Source: Thermoplasmatota archaeon (GTDB lineage: Archaea; Thermoplasmatota; Penumbrarchaeia; Penumbrarchaeales; Penumbrarchaeaceae). Taken from it: a stretch of DNA of 21,785 bases. The stretch covers positions 1-21,785 of the forward strand of contig JAUVBH010000005.1 of the NCBI GenBank assembly GCA_030591285.1, given 5' to 3'. The notes beneath the pieces are model-generated. The model searched no databases and was not told where the DNA came from. It worked only from the letters and a program-made list of their open reading frames with translations. The translations under genes and the position numbers were made by a program. Below are positions 14,452 to 21,785 of the stretch, in pieces. Position 1 is the first letter of the stretch, and each line of letters starts with the position of its first letter.

Positions 14452-17400
14452 ATGTTGGAAGTTAAAAAGAGACTCAAGAATTCTACAATGATAACGATCC
14501 TGATTGTTATGATATTCATTCTATCTGCGGTTAGCTCGATCAGTTTCGGGACCTCAGATGCGAGTGGAGAAGAGCCCACTGATGAACCGCTTGCTGTGAA
14601 AAGGTTGGATGGTGTCATTGATTTCTATAATGGTGATAAAGCTGACCAGGTTTTTCTGGGTAGTGCACAGTATGAATACTTCGGATCTTCTGTAATCGCT
14701 GGTGATCTGGATGCAGATGGAGCTGATGATTATATCATTGCTGCTTATGGAGCTAGCAGCTATGGTGGAGAGGTCTATATTTACTTCGGCCTCAAGAATG
14801 TCCATCCTGTAAATACTGCCAGTCAAGCAAATATCACGATCACTGGATCTTCCAGATCCTATCTGGGGACAGATCTGGCCATTGGTGACTTCAACGGAGA
14901 TGGTATTGATGACCTATTGATCGGGGCACAGGGAGCTAACAGTTACGTTGGAGAGGCGTATATCTTCTTTGGAAAGACCACCTGGCCTGAAAAAGCCTCT
15001 CTGAAACCCTCCAATGCTGATGTCATCTTCAAAGGTGAAAGAGGAGCTACCAACACTTGGTTCGGATGGAGGGTCGCCAGTGGAGATCTGGATGGTGATG
15101 GTTACGATGAAGTGATCGTAACAGGGGATGGTTACGCGGAAACTTACTTATATCCAACCTATGCAATGTGGGGGAAGGCTTGGATCTGGTGGGGACGGGG
15201 CACTTGGTCCTCATCATATAACGCAGATAATGGTGAATATGATTGCGGGATATACGGAAAAGTCCACGAAGAACCCTCTGGATATTTTTACGTGTACGGA
15301 TCAATGAATGGTAAGCCTAACGCCGGAGACCTAAATGGGGATGGAGCAGATGAACTTTTATTATCAGCATACCAAGAACCTTATTTTTCTTCGTCAACAA
15401 CTAACTCGTACGGTAGTTATGCCGGGGCACTTCATATCCTTGAGGGCACTCCTGGTGACCGATCAAAATGGCAGAAGGATTTCTCATTATTGGATCTAGC
15501 CGATGGAGATAGTACATTACCGGAACATCACTGGATGTACAGTTCATCCGGTAACTTCTATTTTGGCAATCTGCCACAAGTCTTTGATATGAATGGTGAC
15601 GGCTTCAAGGATCTGGTTTGTGTTAGGTCTTATTACAGTTCAGGAGCTGCATACATCTTCTATGGCGATGGAACAATGGATGGCTATGGTGGTGGAACCT
15701 GGTCAACCAGGATGGATTTCACCGACCATGCTGAGTTCACAACGGTAAATGGTATCCATTCAGTATATGTTGATGATTTCGACCAGGATGGCTACGGAGA
15801 CCTTTACGGTGGTCTGTATTCCGCTAACAGTTATGCAGGTGCTTTGTGGCTTTGGTATGGATCCTCTGATTGGGGAGAGTCCAAATCCACTGCAGATGCA
15901 AATCTCAAGATCAACGGGGATTACTACGATTATCTTGGATATTACTACTATCCCAACCTTGCATCCGGAGATTTTAATGTGGATGGTTATCCCGATCTTT
16001 TCTTTGGTGCTTATTACCATAGAGGGCAAGCTTCGGGTGCAGTATATGGTAGAGGAGCTGCATATGTGATCCTGACGGTTCCACCAGATATGAGCATCAA
16101 ATCATTTGAGTTGCTTGATGGCGATGGGGAGAACTTTGATATCCTGACAGCAGATGCTGGAGGAAACAGGTATCAACCCGTGAACGACCAAATTGGAGAT
16201 GGGGTATATACCTTCAAACTTTCCTACAATGACACCTGGACTGTTGTTGAGGTACAGGAAGTTGTCCTAAGTTTCAATCTGAAATCAGAATACCTAGGTC
16301 TTGCATATCAAGTCGCTTACTCTCCGATCAATGACACATTCTATACCATAGAAGGTTATGGTGGGGGGATCCAGTTGATGCCCGAAAGATCGAGTTTTAT
16401 CATACTGGATTACCACAATGCTGAGATCTTCATATCATTACGGATTACAATGAATTTCCTCACAGAAACACCATTTGATGTGGTCGCTTCTGTAAGTACT
16501 GCTAGGGTGTTTCAACAAATTGAATACAAGGACTGGCTCCATGTCGAGATGGACCTGACGTTCGACAAGGATGATGTGAAGGTACTCAGAGGTGAAGAAG
16601 AGATCCAAAGGGGACAATTCCTTTCAGGTGGACCTCCTTTAACATTGACCGGGATCAGGGTCGTTTACGACGGAACCGATGTATCACCAATGAACGATAA
16701 GTTCTTCCTGAGGGTCATAGACTCCTATGGAAGGATCTTTGAAAATTCAACTTCAGGTGGATATGATATCAATTTCGCAATACCAACCAACGTGGATTCC
16801 GGAAAATATGTTCTGACAATCAATATCATTGTAAAACCGGAATACGTTGACAAAATGGAAGATCTTTCAACAATTCCAAATTTCTACATAGCTTTGGACT
16901 TCAATGGACCAGAAACACCACCGAACCTTGCTTTCCATGCTGATTCTGAGGTTGATCCAGAAGGGAGATGGGACGATGATAAACAGGTATGGGTCGCATG
17001 GGATCCAGCCTATGACTCACAGGTCGGGATCGATCACTACGAATACATGATCGAGGGACCAGGTGGGTTCTTCGTTGTAAATTCAACCGATGAGCTTGGT
17101 GTTGAATTGCAGCTTGCCGGTGATGGGATCTACAACATCTATGTGTGGGCTGTTGACAAGGTCAACAATCCTGGAGCCAGGGCAATGAAGACCATCATCA
17201 AGGACTCACAAGATCTGATGCTCAGTGGAGCTACTCCATCATATCTTGGTGGACAATGGTTCAACAGCAAGGATGTCAATATCATTATCCAGATCACCGA
17301 CGTGGTTCAGCATCTGAATGGACCGCACATCAAACTATCAACCCTCCAGTATGCTATCACACAAAGCATGACAACCGCTGCAAGGGATGATGGGAACACG

Positions 17401-19056
17401 ATCTGGAAGAGACCCCTATACAACATTGTCCAGGAAGAAAAGGATGGGTTGTATTACAAATACACTCTATCTGTCAATATTCCAAACCTTGTTGAAGGAA
17501 AGAATAACTTCGTCTGGTTCAAGGTCATGGATGAAACAGGAAATGAAGGTGTGACAACACTTGTGGACCCTGCAGATCCGAACTATGAGGCAAATGCATC
17601 GATGTACAATCCATCAAACGTATGGGTGGATATCACATCATTGACATACACGGATGCAACCCCAACTATTGACGAGCAGCCACTTGTGGAGAATATAGTG
17701 ACCGCATCGGTGGTGCTCAACGACCTTGGAGCCGGGATCGATGCATCGTCCATAGAGTACTCTGTCTCAAGAGACGGACTCACAAACTATGGAGGGTGGA
17801 TCTCTGCAAAACTAAACACAGATGGAAACACAGTATCCGCAGAAACCGTTTCTGCACTATTGTTCCAACCTGGATCCACAAACTACATCAGATGGAGAGC
17901 AAGGGATATCGCAGGAAATGGATACACCATCTCAGAGGATTTCCCAATAAGCACAATACCAAGGAAGGTCAACAACCCACCGGTAGCAGAGATATCACAA
18001 CCGATGATGCAGGGAGTCTACAACACAAAGGACACCATAACCTTCGATGCATCAGGAAGTAGTGACCCGGATCTGGGATCCCTTTCATACAGATGGGTCC
18101 TTGCCAATAAGGACCAGATCAGTGAGGAAGCAACTTTCACAATAGGTGCATCTGAACTGGAAAGAGGGGTCCATGTCATAACACTCTACATCTCGGATGG
18201 AGAATACACTGTCACTGACTCTATCTCCATATACATCAAACAACACGTTGACGAGGTTGATACAGATAACGACGGCATTCCTGATGGAGCAGATGCAGAT
18301 GATGACAATGATGGTCTACTGGATGAATTGGAGATAGAGAAGGGAACTAATCCAAGACTTCAGGACTCTGACTCTGATGGTGTGAACGACCTTATGGATG
18401 TTCAACCACTCAATCCTAAGGTTGGTCTTCCTGACGAGAGAGAAGGTGAATATTCATACTGGGATATGATGAACCTGTTCCTCATACTGGGCTTCTTCAT
18501 AGTTCTGATATCAATGCTGGTCATAATGAAAAGAAGATCAACAATGCAGAAGGACCGTGTAATGAGAAATGTTGTCCAGGAAGGAAAGATAATGCAGAGA
18601 TACGAGGTCTTGACAGGTATCGAAGCACCGCTTCTGCCACAGGTCAAGGAGATGGGAGTGTCACTCCCACCAGTGTCTGCACAGCAGGTTGCTCCCATCA
18701 AGAGAGCAGCATCTCTTACAGAGACACCGAACCTTCCACCTACTGCAGAACCAGCACCGGAGCAGGCACCAGAGCCAGTTGCGGAACCTGCGCAAGCCCC
18801 TGTTGAGCCAGCACCAAGTCCGGAACCTGCACCAGAACCACAGCCTGTCAGAAGAATGAGAAAGGCACCAGAAGCAGCACCAGGTGCAATACCAACACCT
18901 GAAGAGCTCACTACAACCGCAGCGCTTCCAGGAGAGGCTGAACAGACTGCTCCCGGACAGACAACGAATTGTGACCTCTGCGGATCAGCTATCGACGTTC
19001 CAGCAGGTGCAGGATCCGTAGAGTGTCCACTCTGCGGAGAGAAGAAGAACCTATAA
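14452..19056 (+). CDS. giant surface protein: seven-blade FG-GAP propeller, Ig/PKD stalk, calcium repeat, membrane span, C-terminal zinc ribbon
   Basis: The 1534-residue product begins with a basic stretch and a hydrophobic signal segment at about 12-32. Residues 65-543 hold seven FG-GAP repeats, each with an Asp-rich loop such as DLDADGADD (85-93), DFNGDGIDD, DLDGDGYDE, DLNGDGADE, DMNGDGFKD, DFDQDGYGD and DFNVDGYPD (near 507). Together these suffice for one integrin-like calcium-binding propeller. Beta-sandwich domains follow, with an Ig-like module at about 1045-1170, a PKD domain at 1174-1263, a calcium repeat at 1266-1322 and a membrane span at 1337-1360. The inner tail of about 170 residues has a Pro/Ala/Glu-rich linker (1423-1502) and ends in a CxxC...CxxC zinc ribbon (Cys1507, 1510, 1525, 1528). 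Ligand binding or adhesion outside and protein contact inside are inferences. Several NxS/T sequons lie in the outer part. Confidence 0.9.
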   Translation: MLEVKKRLKNSTMITILIVMIFILSAVSSISFGTSDASGEEPTDEPLAVKRLDGVIDFYNGDKADQVFLGSAQYEYFGSSVIAGDLDADGADDYIIAAYGASSYGGEVYIYFGLKNVHPVNTASQANITITGSSRSYLGTDLAIGDFNGDGIDDLLIGAQGANSYVGEAYIFFGKTTWPEKASLKPSNADVIFKGERGATNTWFGWRVASGDLDGDGYDEVIVTGDGYAETYLYPTYAMWGKAWIWWGRGTWSSSYNADNGEYDCGIYGKVHEEPSGYFYVYGSMNGKPNAGDLNGDGADELLLSAYQEPYFSSSTTNSYGSYAGALHILEGTPGDRSKWQKDFSLLDLADGDSTLPEHHWMYSSSGNFYFGNLPQVFDMNGDGFKDLVCVRSYYSSGAAYIFYGDGTMDGYGGGTWSTRMDFTDHAEFTTVNGIHSVYVDDFDQDGYGDLYGGLYSANSYAGALWLWYGSSDWGESKSTADANLKINGDYYDYLGYYYYPNLASGDFNVDGYPDLFFGAYYHRGQASGAVYGRGAAYVILTVPPDMSIKSFELLDGDGENFDILTADAGGNRYQPVNDQIGDGVYTFKLSYNDTWTVVEVQEVVLSFNLKSEYLGLAYQVAYSPINDTFYTIEGYGGGIQLMPERSSFIILDYHNAEIFISLRITMNFLTETPFDVVASVSTARVFQQIEYKDWLHVEMDLTFDKDDVKVLRGEEEIQRGQFLSGGPPLTLTGIRVVYDGTDVSPMNDKFFLRVIDSYGRIFENSTSGGYDINFAIPTNVDSGKYVLTINIIVKPEYVDKMEDLSTIPNFYIALDFNGPETPPNLAFHADSEVDPEGRWDDDKQVWVAWDPAYDSQVGIDHYEYMIEGPGGFFVVNSTDELGVELQLAGDGIYNIYVWAVDKVNNPGARAMKTIIKDSQDLMLSGATPSYLGGQWFNSKDVNIIIQITDVVQHLNGPHIKLSTLQYAITQSMTTAARDDGNTIWKRPLYNIVQEEKDGLYYKYTLSVNIPNLVEGKNNFVWFKVMDETGNEGVTTLVDPADPNYEANASMYNPSNVWVDITSLTYTDATPTIDEQPLVENIVTASVVLNDLGAGIDASSIEYSVSRDGLTNYGGWISAKLNTDGNTVSAETVSALLFQPGSTNYIRWRARDIAGNGYTISEDFPISTIPRKVNNPPVAEISQPMMQGVYNTKDTITFDASGSSDPDLGSLSYRWVLANKDQISEEATFTIGASELERGVHVITLYISDGEYTVTDSISIYIKQHVDEVDTDNDGIPDGADADDDNDGLLDELEIEKGTNPRLQDSDSDGVNDLMDVQPLNPKVGLPDEREGEYSYWDMMNLFLILGFFIVLISMLVIMKRRSTMQKDRVMRNVVQEGKIMQRYEVLTGIEAPLLPQVKEMGVSLPPVSAQQVAPIKRAASLTETPNLPPTAEPAPEQAPEPVAEPAQAPVEPAPSPEPAPEPQPVRRMRKAPEAAPGAIPTPEELTTTAALPGEAEQTAPGQTTNCDLCGSAIDVPAGAGSVECPLCGEKKNL

Positions 19057-19090
19057 AAAACCTGAATTTGTCTTTGACCGAGGACATAAT

Positions 19091-19120
19091 GGGGACCGGG
19101 AAAGCCGGCCCCCTTTTTTT
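19091..19120 (+). terminator. hairpin followed by a T-tract after the giant surface-protein gene
   Basis: GGGG-A-CCGG (19091-19099) can pair with CCGG-C-CCCC (19105-19113) around a GAAAG loop, with one A/C mismatch, and seven T residues follow at 19114-19120. The form is that of a bacterial intrinsic terminator; in archaea the T-tract alone usually suffices. A second T-run lies at 19127-19132. On the minus strand, T6 at 19062-19057 could end transcription from the facing gene. Confidence 0.65.
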
Positions 19121-19130
19121 ATGTACTTTT

Positions 19131-20021
19131 TTATATCCTGTTCACTGCGGTTTCATGGATGATATTCCCATCGAACACCATGTTGAATTCAGGATCATGG
19201 AGTTGGATATGTTCATCGGTTGATTCCAGGAGAAAATGTCTTCTCATCACTGAGAAGATTTCAGGGACTTCCAATTGTATAGCTTCATCCACAGAACTCT
19301 GGGGTATATACCGAATCAGAAGATACTGACTGTCAAAATCAAGCATCTCTTTTTCAAGGACCCTTTCAATAAGAAATTCGATCTCGTTATCCTTCAGACC
19401 GGATGATCTCATTTTGTTCACAAAAATATGCATTAGACTATTCTCCGTGACCATTACACCTTCAAAATAGAGGGCACCATCGACATTTTCGACCACCCAC
19501 CCCATATTTGATGGGCCATAGGAGTCAACGAATATTCCTTCATAGTAGAGCATAGAGTATTTCTGACCGTTATACAGTATCAAGCCATCTGGACCCACAA
19601 GAACATCATTCCATTCAGCCTCCGTATCCATAGGAATCTCTGGAATTGTCTTTGTTACCCCTCCAGCGATGTTTACCGATATATCGACCAACATATCTTC
19701 ATTTACATGGAAATAGATCTCCGGTGAATCCATATCTGGATCCTTATTCCACCGAAAGGACTCCTCCTGGACAGGGATCTCCTCTTCTTCCGGTTCAGGT
19801 TCAGGTGGTTCACCATATGTTTCAATATAATTCTCCGAGTAGACTGCATTGGATCCTTCCTGGTACGGTACAAATGGAAGCTCACCGGTGCCTATATCCT
19901 TCTCAGTATGGGTGTCCTCAGTACCTTCGATATTCTCCTTCAAGGCAACAGCCATGATCCCCACTGAGACCATGACCATTGTCAATATTATGGCATATAT
20001 TGTAAAAGCAGTTCCCTTCAT
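19131..20021 (-). CDS. unrecognised membrane-anchored extracellular protein with an acidic linker
   Basis: I do not recognise this 296-residue protein with confidence. It starts with a hydrophobic span at about residues 5-27 preceded by a single Lys, consistent with a signal anchor. A low-complexity acidic Pro/Glu linker lies at about 70-87, then an extracellular domain of about 210 residues. That domain contains WNDVLVGPDGLILYNGQKY, then MLYYEG, GWVVEN, a helical stretch with SGLKDNEIEFLIERV, and YLLIRYIPQSSVDEAIQLEV. It has no cysteine. The order 'LYYEG, GWVV, GLxxxE, aromatic strand, P' recalls an uncharacterised family of anchored or lipoprotein-like bacterial proteins, but I cannot name it. 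The ATG at 20021 has GGGGGAG about 10 bases upstream and a TATA box at 20062-20069. It is 83 bases downstream of folP and tail-to-tail with the giant surface-protein gene. Confidence 0.75.
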   Translation of the reverse strand: MKGTAFTIYAIILTMVMVSVGIMAVALKENIEGTEDTHTEKDIGTGELPFVPYQEGSNAVYSENYIETYGEPPEPEPEEEEIPVQEESFRWNKDPDMDSPEIYFHVNEDMLVDISVNIAGGVTKTIPEIPMDTEAEWNDVLVGPDGLILYNGQKYSMLYYEGIFVDSYGPSNMGWVVENVDGALYFEGVMVTENSLMHIFVNKMRSSGLKDNEIEFLIERVLEKEMLDFDSQYLLIRYIPQSSVDEAIQLEVPEIFSVMRRHFLLESTDEHIQLHDPEFNMVFDGNIIHETAVNRI

Positions 20022-20061
20022 CTCTTTCTCTCCCCCATGAAAGAGAATATGTTTGAGAACA

Positions 20062-20069
20062 TTATAAAG
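20062..20069 (-). promoter_or_regulatory. TATA box for the anchored extracellular protein gene
   Basis: On the minus strand TTTATAAT lies about 45 bases before the ATG at 20021. It predicts a transcript start near 20038 and a leader of roughly 17 bases that contains the GGGGGAG ribosome binding site. The gene is therefore probably transcribed apart from folP. Confidence 0.55.
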
Positions 20070-20104
20070 AAGATTGGAACAAAATTTTCCGTTCTATTTA
20101 ATCA

Positions 20105-20992
20105 TTAAAGAAATTTTTCAGGCGTCCGAACACCATTGAAAATATCAAGGACCCTTTTTGTCTCCTTTATATCATGAACCCTCAGCACAGAAGCTCCATT
20201 CATTGCTGCAATAAGCGCTGAGGCTAAAGAACCCTCCAACCGGTCGTCTACTTCAGATCCAAGCACCTTTCCAATGAATGACTTCCTTGATGCCCCGATC
20301 AGGATCGGACATCCGATGTCAGTAAAACTATCAAGTTCCCTGAGGATCATCAGATTATCACCAACCCTTTTTCCGAATCCAATCCCGGGATCTATCATTA
20401 ATCGTCCCTTCTGGACTCCCAGGGAAACCATATGGTCCACTCTTTCTACAAGGAATTCATGGATATCATCGATCACATCTTGATAACTTGGAGCTACCTG
20501 CATATCCCTAGGTGTCCCTTTCATGTGCATTATCACAGCCGATGCCTCTTTCTCTGCGATAAGTTCATCCATTCGGGGTTCCCTGAGTCCATTGACATCG
20601 TTTACTATGGAAGCACCATACTCCAACGCAAGTTTTGCTACCTCTGTATGTCTGGTATCGATCGATAGTGGGACCTTTACCTGGTCAGCTAGCTTCTGGA
20701 TAACTGGAATGGTCCTGCGTATCTCCTCTTCGATCGATACAGGATCAGCGAATGGTCTTGTGGATTCGCCTCCAACATCGATCATTGCTGCTCCTTCTTC
20801 GACCATCTGGATCGCTCTCGAGACAGCTTCATCCAAAGAACCAAATGAACCACCATCTGAAAATGAATCTGGAGTGGTGTTAAGGATCCCCATAATGGCA
20901 GGAGGTTCAAGATCATCAAATAAAACTGGATCCAGCTGACGTTCCAAGGACCCCAATGGCCGAGTAGAGATGGAGAACCTGTCAGGCTCCAT
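20105..20992 (-). CDS. folP: dihydropteroate synthase
   Basis: Dihydropteroate synthase joins 6-hydroxymethyl-dihydropterin diphosphate and p-aminobenzoate to form dihydropteroate in folate synthesis. The 295-residue TIM-barrel protein has every hallmark block: GILNTTPDSFSDGG at 35-48, IDVGGESTRP at 71-80, SIDTRH at 110-115, NDVNG at 131-135, MHMKGTPRDMQ at 155-165, DPGIGFGK at 201-208, SRKSFIG at 235-241 with the substrate Lys237, and RVHDIKET at 271-278. These include the two flexible loops used in catalysis. This is the canonical bacterial-like form rather than a distant pterin-binding homologue. Its ATG lies inside the end of the topoisomerase gene, overlapping by 11 bases, so the two are probably translationally coupled. 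The first 30 residues are a modest extension relative to bacterial enzymes. Confidence 0.93.
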   Translation of the reverse strand: MEPDRFSISTRPLGSLERQLDPVLFDDLEPPAIMGILNTTPDSFSDGGSFGSLDEAVSRAIQMVEEGAAMIDVGGESTRPFADPVSIEEEIRRTIPVIQKLADQVKVPLSIDTRHTEVAKLALEYGASIVNDVNGLREPRMDELIAEKEASAVIMHMKGTPRDMQVAPSYQDVIDDIHEFLVERVDHMVSLGVQKGRLMIDPGIGFGKRVGDNLMILRELDSFTDIGCPILIGASRKSFIGKVLGSEVDDRLEGSLASALIAAMNGASVLRVHDIKETKRVLDIFNGVRTPEKFL

Positions 20993-21785
20993 CCTTATCT
21001 TCCCCTTTCTTCTTTGAGGAGCAGTCAGGGTTCATGCAAACCTCAAAAGGTTTGGAACCCCTTCTGAAAAGCGTCATCTTGGGAGATCTGCAAACTTCAC
21101 AGGCCTGATCTGTGAATCCAATTTTACCCTTCTGAGGCAGAGGATAGCTCTTGGAACAACCTGGATGCTTTGAGCATCTGACATACCTCTTCCCTCTCTT
21201 GGACCTGACCTGGAAAAGGTCATTGTTGCATCGTGGACACTTTCCCACAACATCCTGGACCAAGAAGGATTTTGATATTTCGGCCCCGATGGCCTCTTTG
21301 TGTTTCTCAAGCTCATCGAAGATCTGCGTGAGCATCTCTCTTGATTCCTCGATAACGACGGATTGTTCCAGAGATGAGGTTGAGATCTTCTCCATATCAT
21401 TTTCCAACTTTGCGGTCATGTCGGGTCTGGTGATGGCATTTGCATGTTTTTCCAGAGCGACAATCAAAGCTTCACCGGAGTCAGTGGGTCTTGGTGGTGT
21501 GTCCTCGATATACCTTCTGGTGTAGAGTTTCTGTATGATCTCGTGTCTCGTTGATTTCGTACCAAGTCCCAGGTTCTCCATCTCCTGGATCAGTCCACCT
21601 TGACTGTATCTATTTGGAGGCTTGGTCTCCTTGGAAACAAGATCGATATTTTTGATATCCACCATATCCCCGATCTCAAGCTTTGGAAGTATGTTCTCCG
21701 ATACCTTGGAGAAAACGTAGATGGATCTATATCCAGATTCAATAATAACCTGTCCAGATGAGTTGAATTGCTCTTTGTTCACATC
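20982..21785 (-). CDS. topA: C-terminal part of a type IA DNA topoisomerase with two zinc ribbons (partial)
   Basis: The frame runs off the window at 21785, so the N-terminal Toprim domain and the catalytic tyrosine are not visible. In the visible 268 residues, GLGTKSTRHEIIQKLYTRRYIE near 72-93 is the conserved block of archaeal type IA topoisomerases, followed by PTDSGEALIVAL. After a helical segment come two Cys4 zinc ribbons: Cys183, 186, 204 and 210, then Cys229, 232, 250 and 255. The tail is Lys/Asp-rich. These enzymes relax negatively supercoiled DNA by a single-strand break; the zinc ribbons bind single-stranded DNA. It could alternatively be the C-terminal topoisomerase half of a reverse gyrase, but the two trailing ribbons fit plain archaeal TopA better. 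It shares a transcript with folP. Confidence 0.85.
   Translation of the reverse strand, partial: DVNKEQFNSSGQVIIESGYRSIYVFSKVSENILPKLEIGDMVDIKNIDLVSKETKPPNRYSQGGLIQEMENLGLGTKSTRHEIIQKLYTRRYIEDTPPRPTDSGEALIVALEKHANAITRPDMTAKLENDMEKISTSSLEQSVVIEESREMLTQIFDELEKHKEAIGAEISKSFLVQDVVGKCPRCNNDLFQVRSKRGKRYVRCSKHPGCSKSYPLPQKGKIGFTDQACEVCRSPKMTLFRRGSKPFEVCMNPDCSSKKKGEDKDGA

Noticed and set aside
18402..18911. A 169-codon minus-strand frame rich in Gly, Ala and Ser
   Set aside because: It is the complement of the Pro/Ala/Glu-rich linker of the giant surface protein; low complexity on one strand creates the open frame on the other.

Overview
The window looks like a chromosomal segment of a euryarchaeal organism, most likely a member of the Thermoplasmatota. 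The evidence is an archaeal RNA polymerase subunit K (Rpb6/omega type), an archaeal-type ribosomal protein S2 of about 200 residues, a MEMO-family protein directly after it, a COG1326-type archaeal zinc-finger protein, TATA boxes centred about 26 bases before start codons (leaderless transcripts), and calcium-binding surface proteins with a C-terminal membrane anchor. The lineage is an inference: no rRNA or tRNA gene is present, and I found no mobile element, CRISPR array or plasmid gene.

Layout. Bases 1-1386 hold the 3' part of an anchored surface protein. It converges on a zinc-finger gene (1393-2001, minus), which is divergent from larE, a PP-loop sulfur transferase gene (2116-2913). Bases 2991-4680 form an information-processing cluster: rpoK, rpsB and memo. 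Bases 4741-14182 form a cell-surface glycan locus. It contains a UDP-glucose/GDP-mannose dehydrogenase, a flippase-like membrane protein, a YfhO-like membrane protein, a GT39-type membrane glycosyltransferase, a second GT-C type membrane glycosyltransferase on the minus strand, a small anchored Ig-like protein, and a polyprenyl-phosphate glycosyltransferase of family GT2 on the minus strand. Bases 14452-19056 encode a 1534-residue surface protein. Its order is signal segment, seven FG-GAP propeller blades, Ig-like and PKD domains, a calcium repeat, one membrane span, a Pro/Ala/Glu-rich linker and a zinc ribbon. A hairpin plus T-tract follows it. The minus strand then carries an unrecognised anchored extracellular protein (19131-20021), a dihydropteroate synthase (20105-20992) and the 3' end of a type IA topoisomerase gene (20982-21785).

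How the genes may work together. The GT2 enzyme has two C-terminal membrane spans and should load a sugar onto a polyprenyl (dolichol) phosphate. YfhO-, GT39- and GT87-like proteins are the kinds of multi-span enzymes that use such lipid-linked sugars outside the membrane. The dehydrogenase would supply a nucleotide-linked uronic acid. The large exported proteins on both sides carry several N-x-S/T sequons and are plausible acceptors. No oligosaccharyltransferase (AglB) is visible, so the acceptor is unproven. The two large surface proteins share the order Ig-like module, PKD-like domain, calcium repeat, membrane span, proline-rich tail, and are probably paralogous in their stalks.

Nearly all of the window is coding. 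The longest gap, 14183-14451 (269 bases), holds promoter-like AT-rich elements, a tandem repeat and a leader with a strong ribosome binding site, but no gene that I can see.
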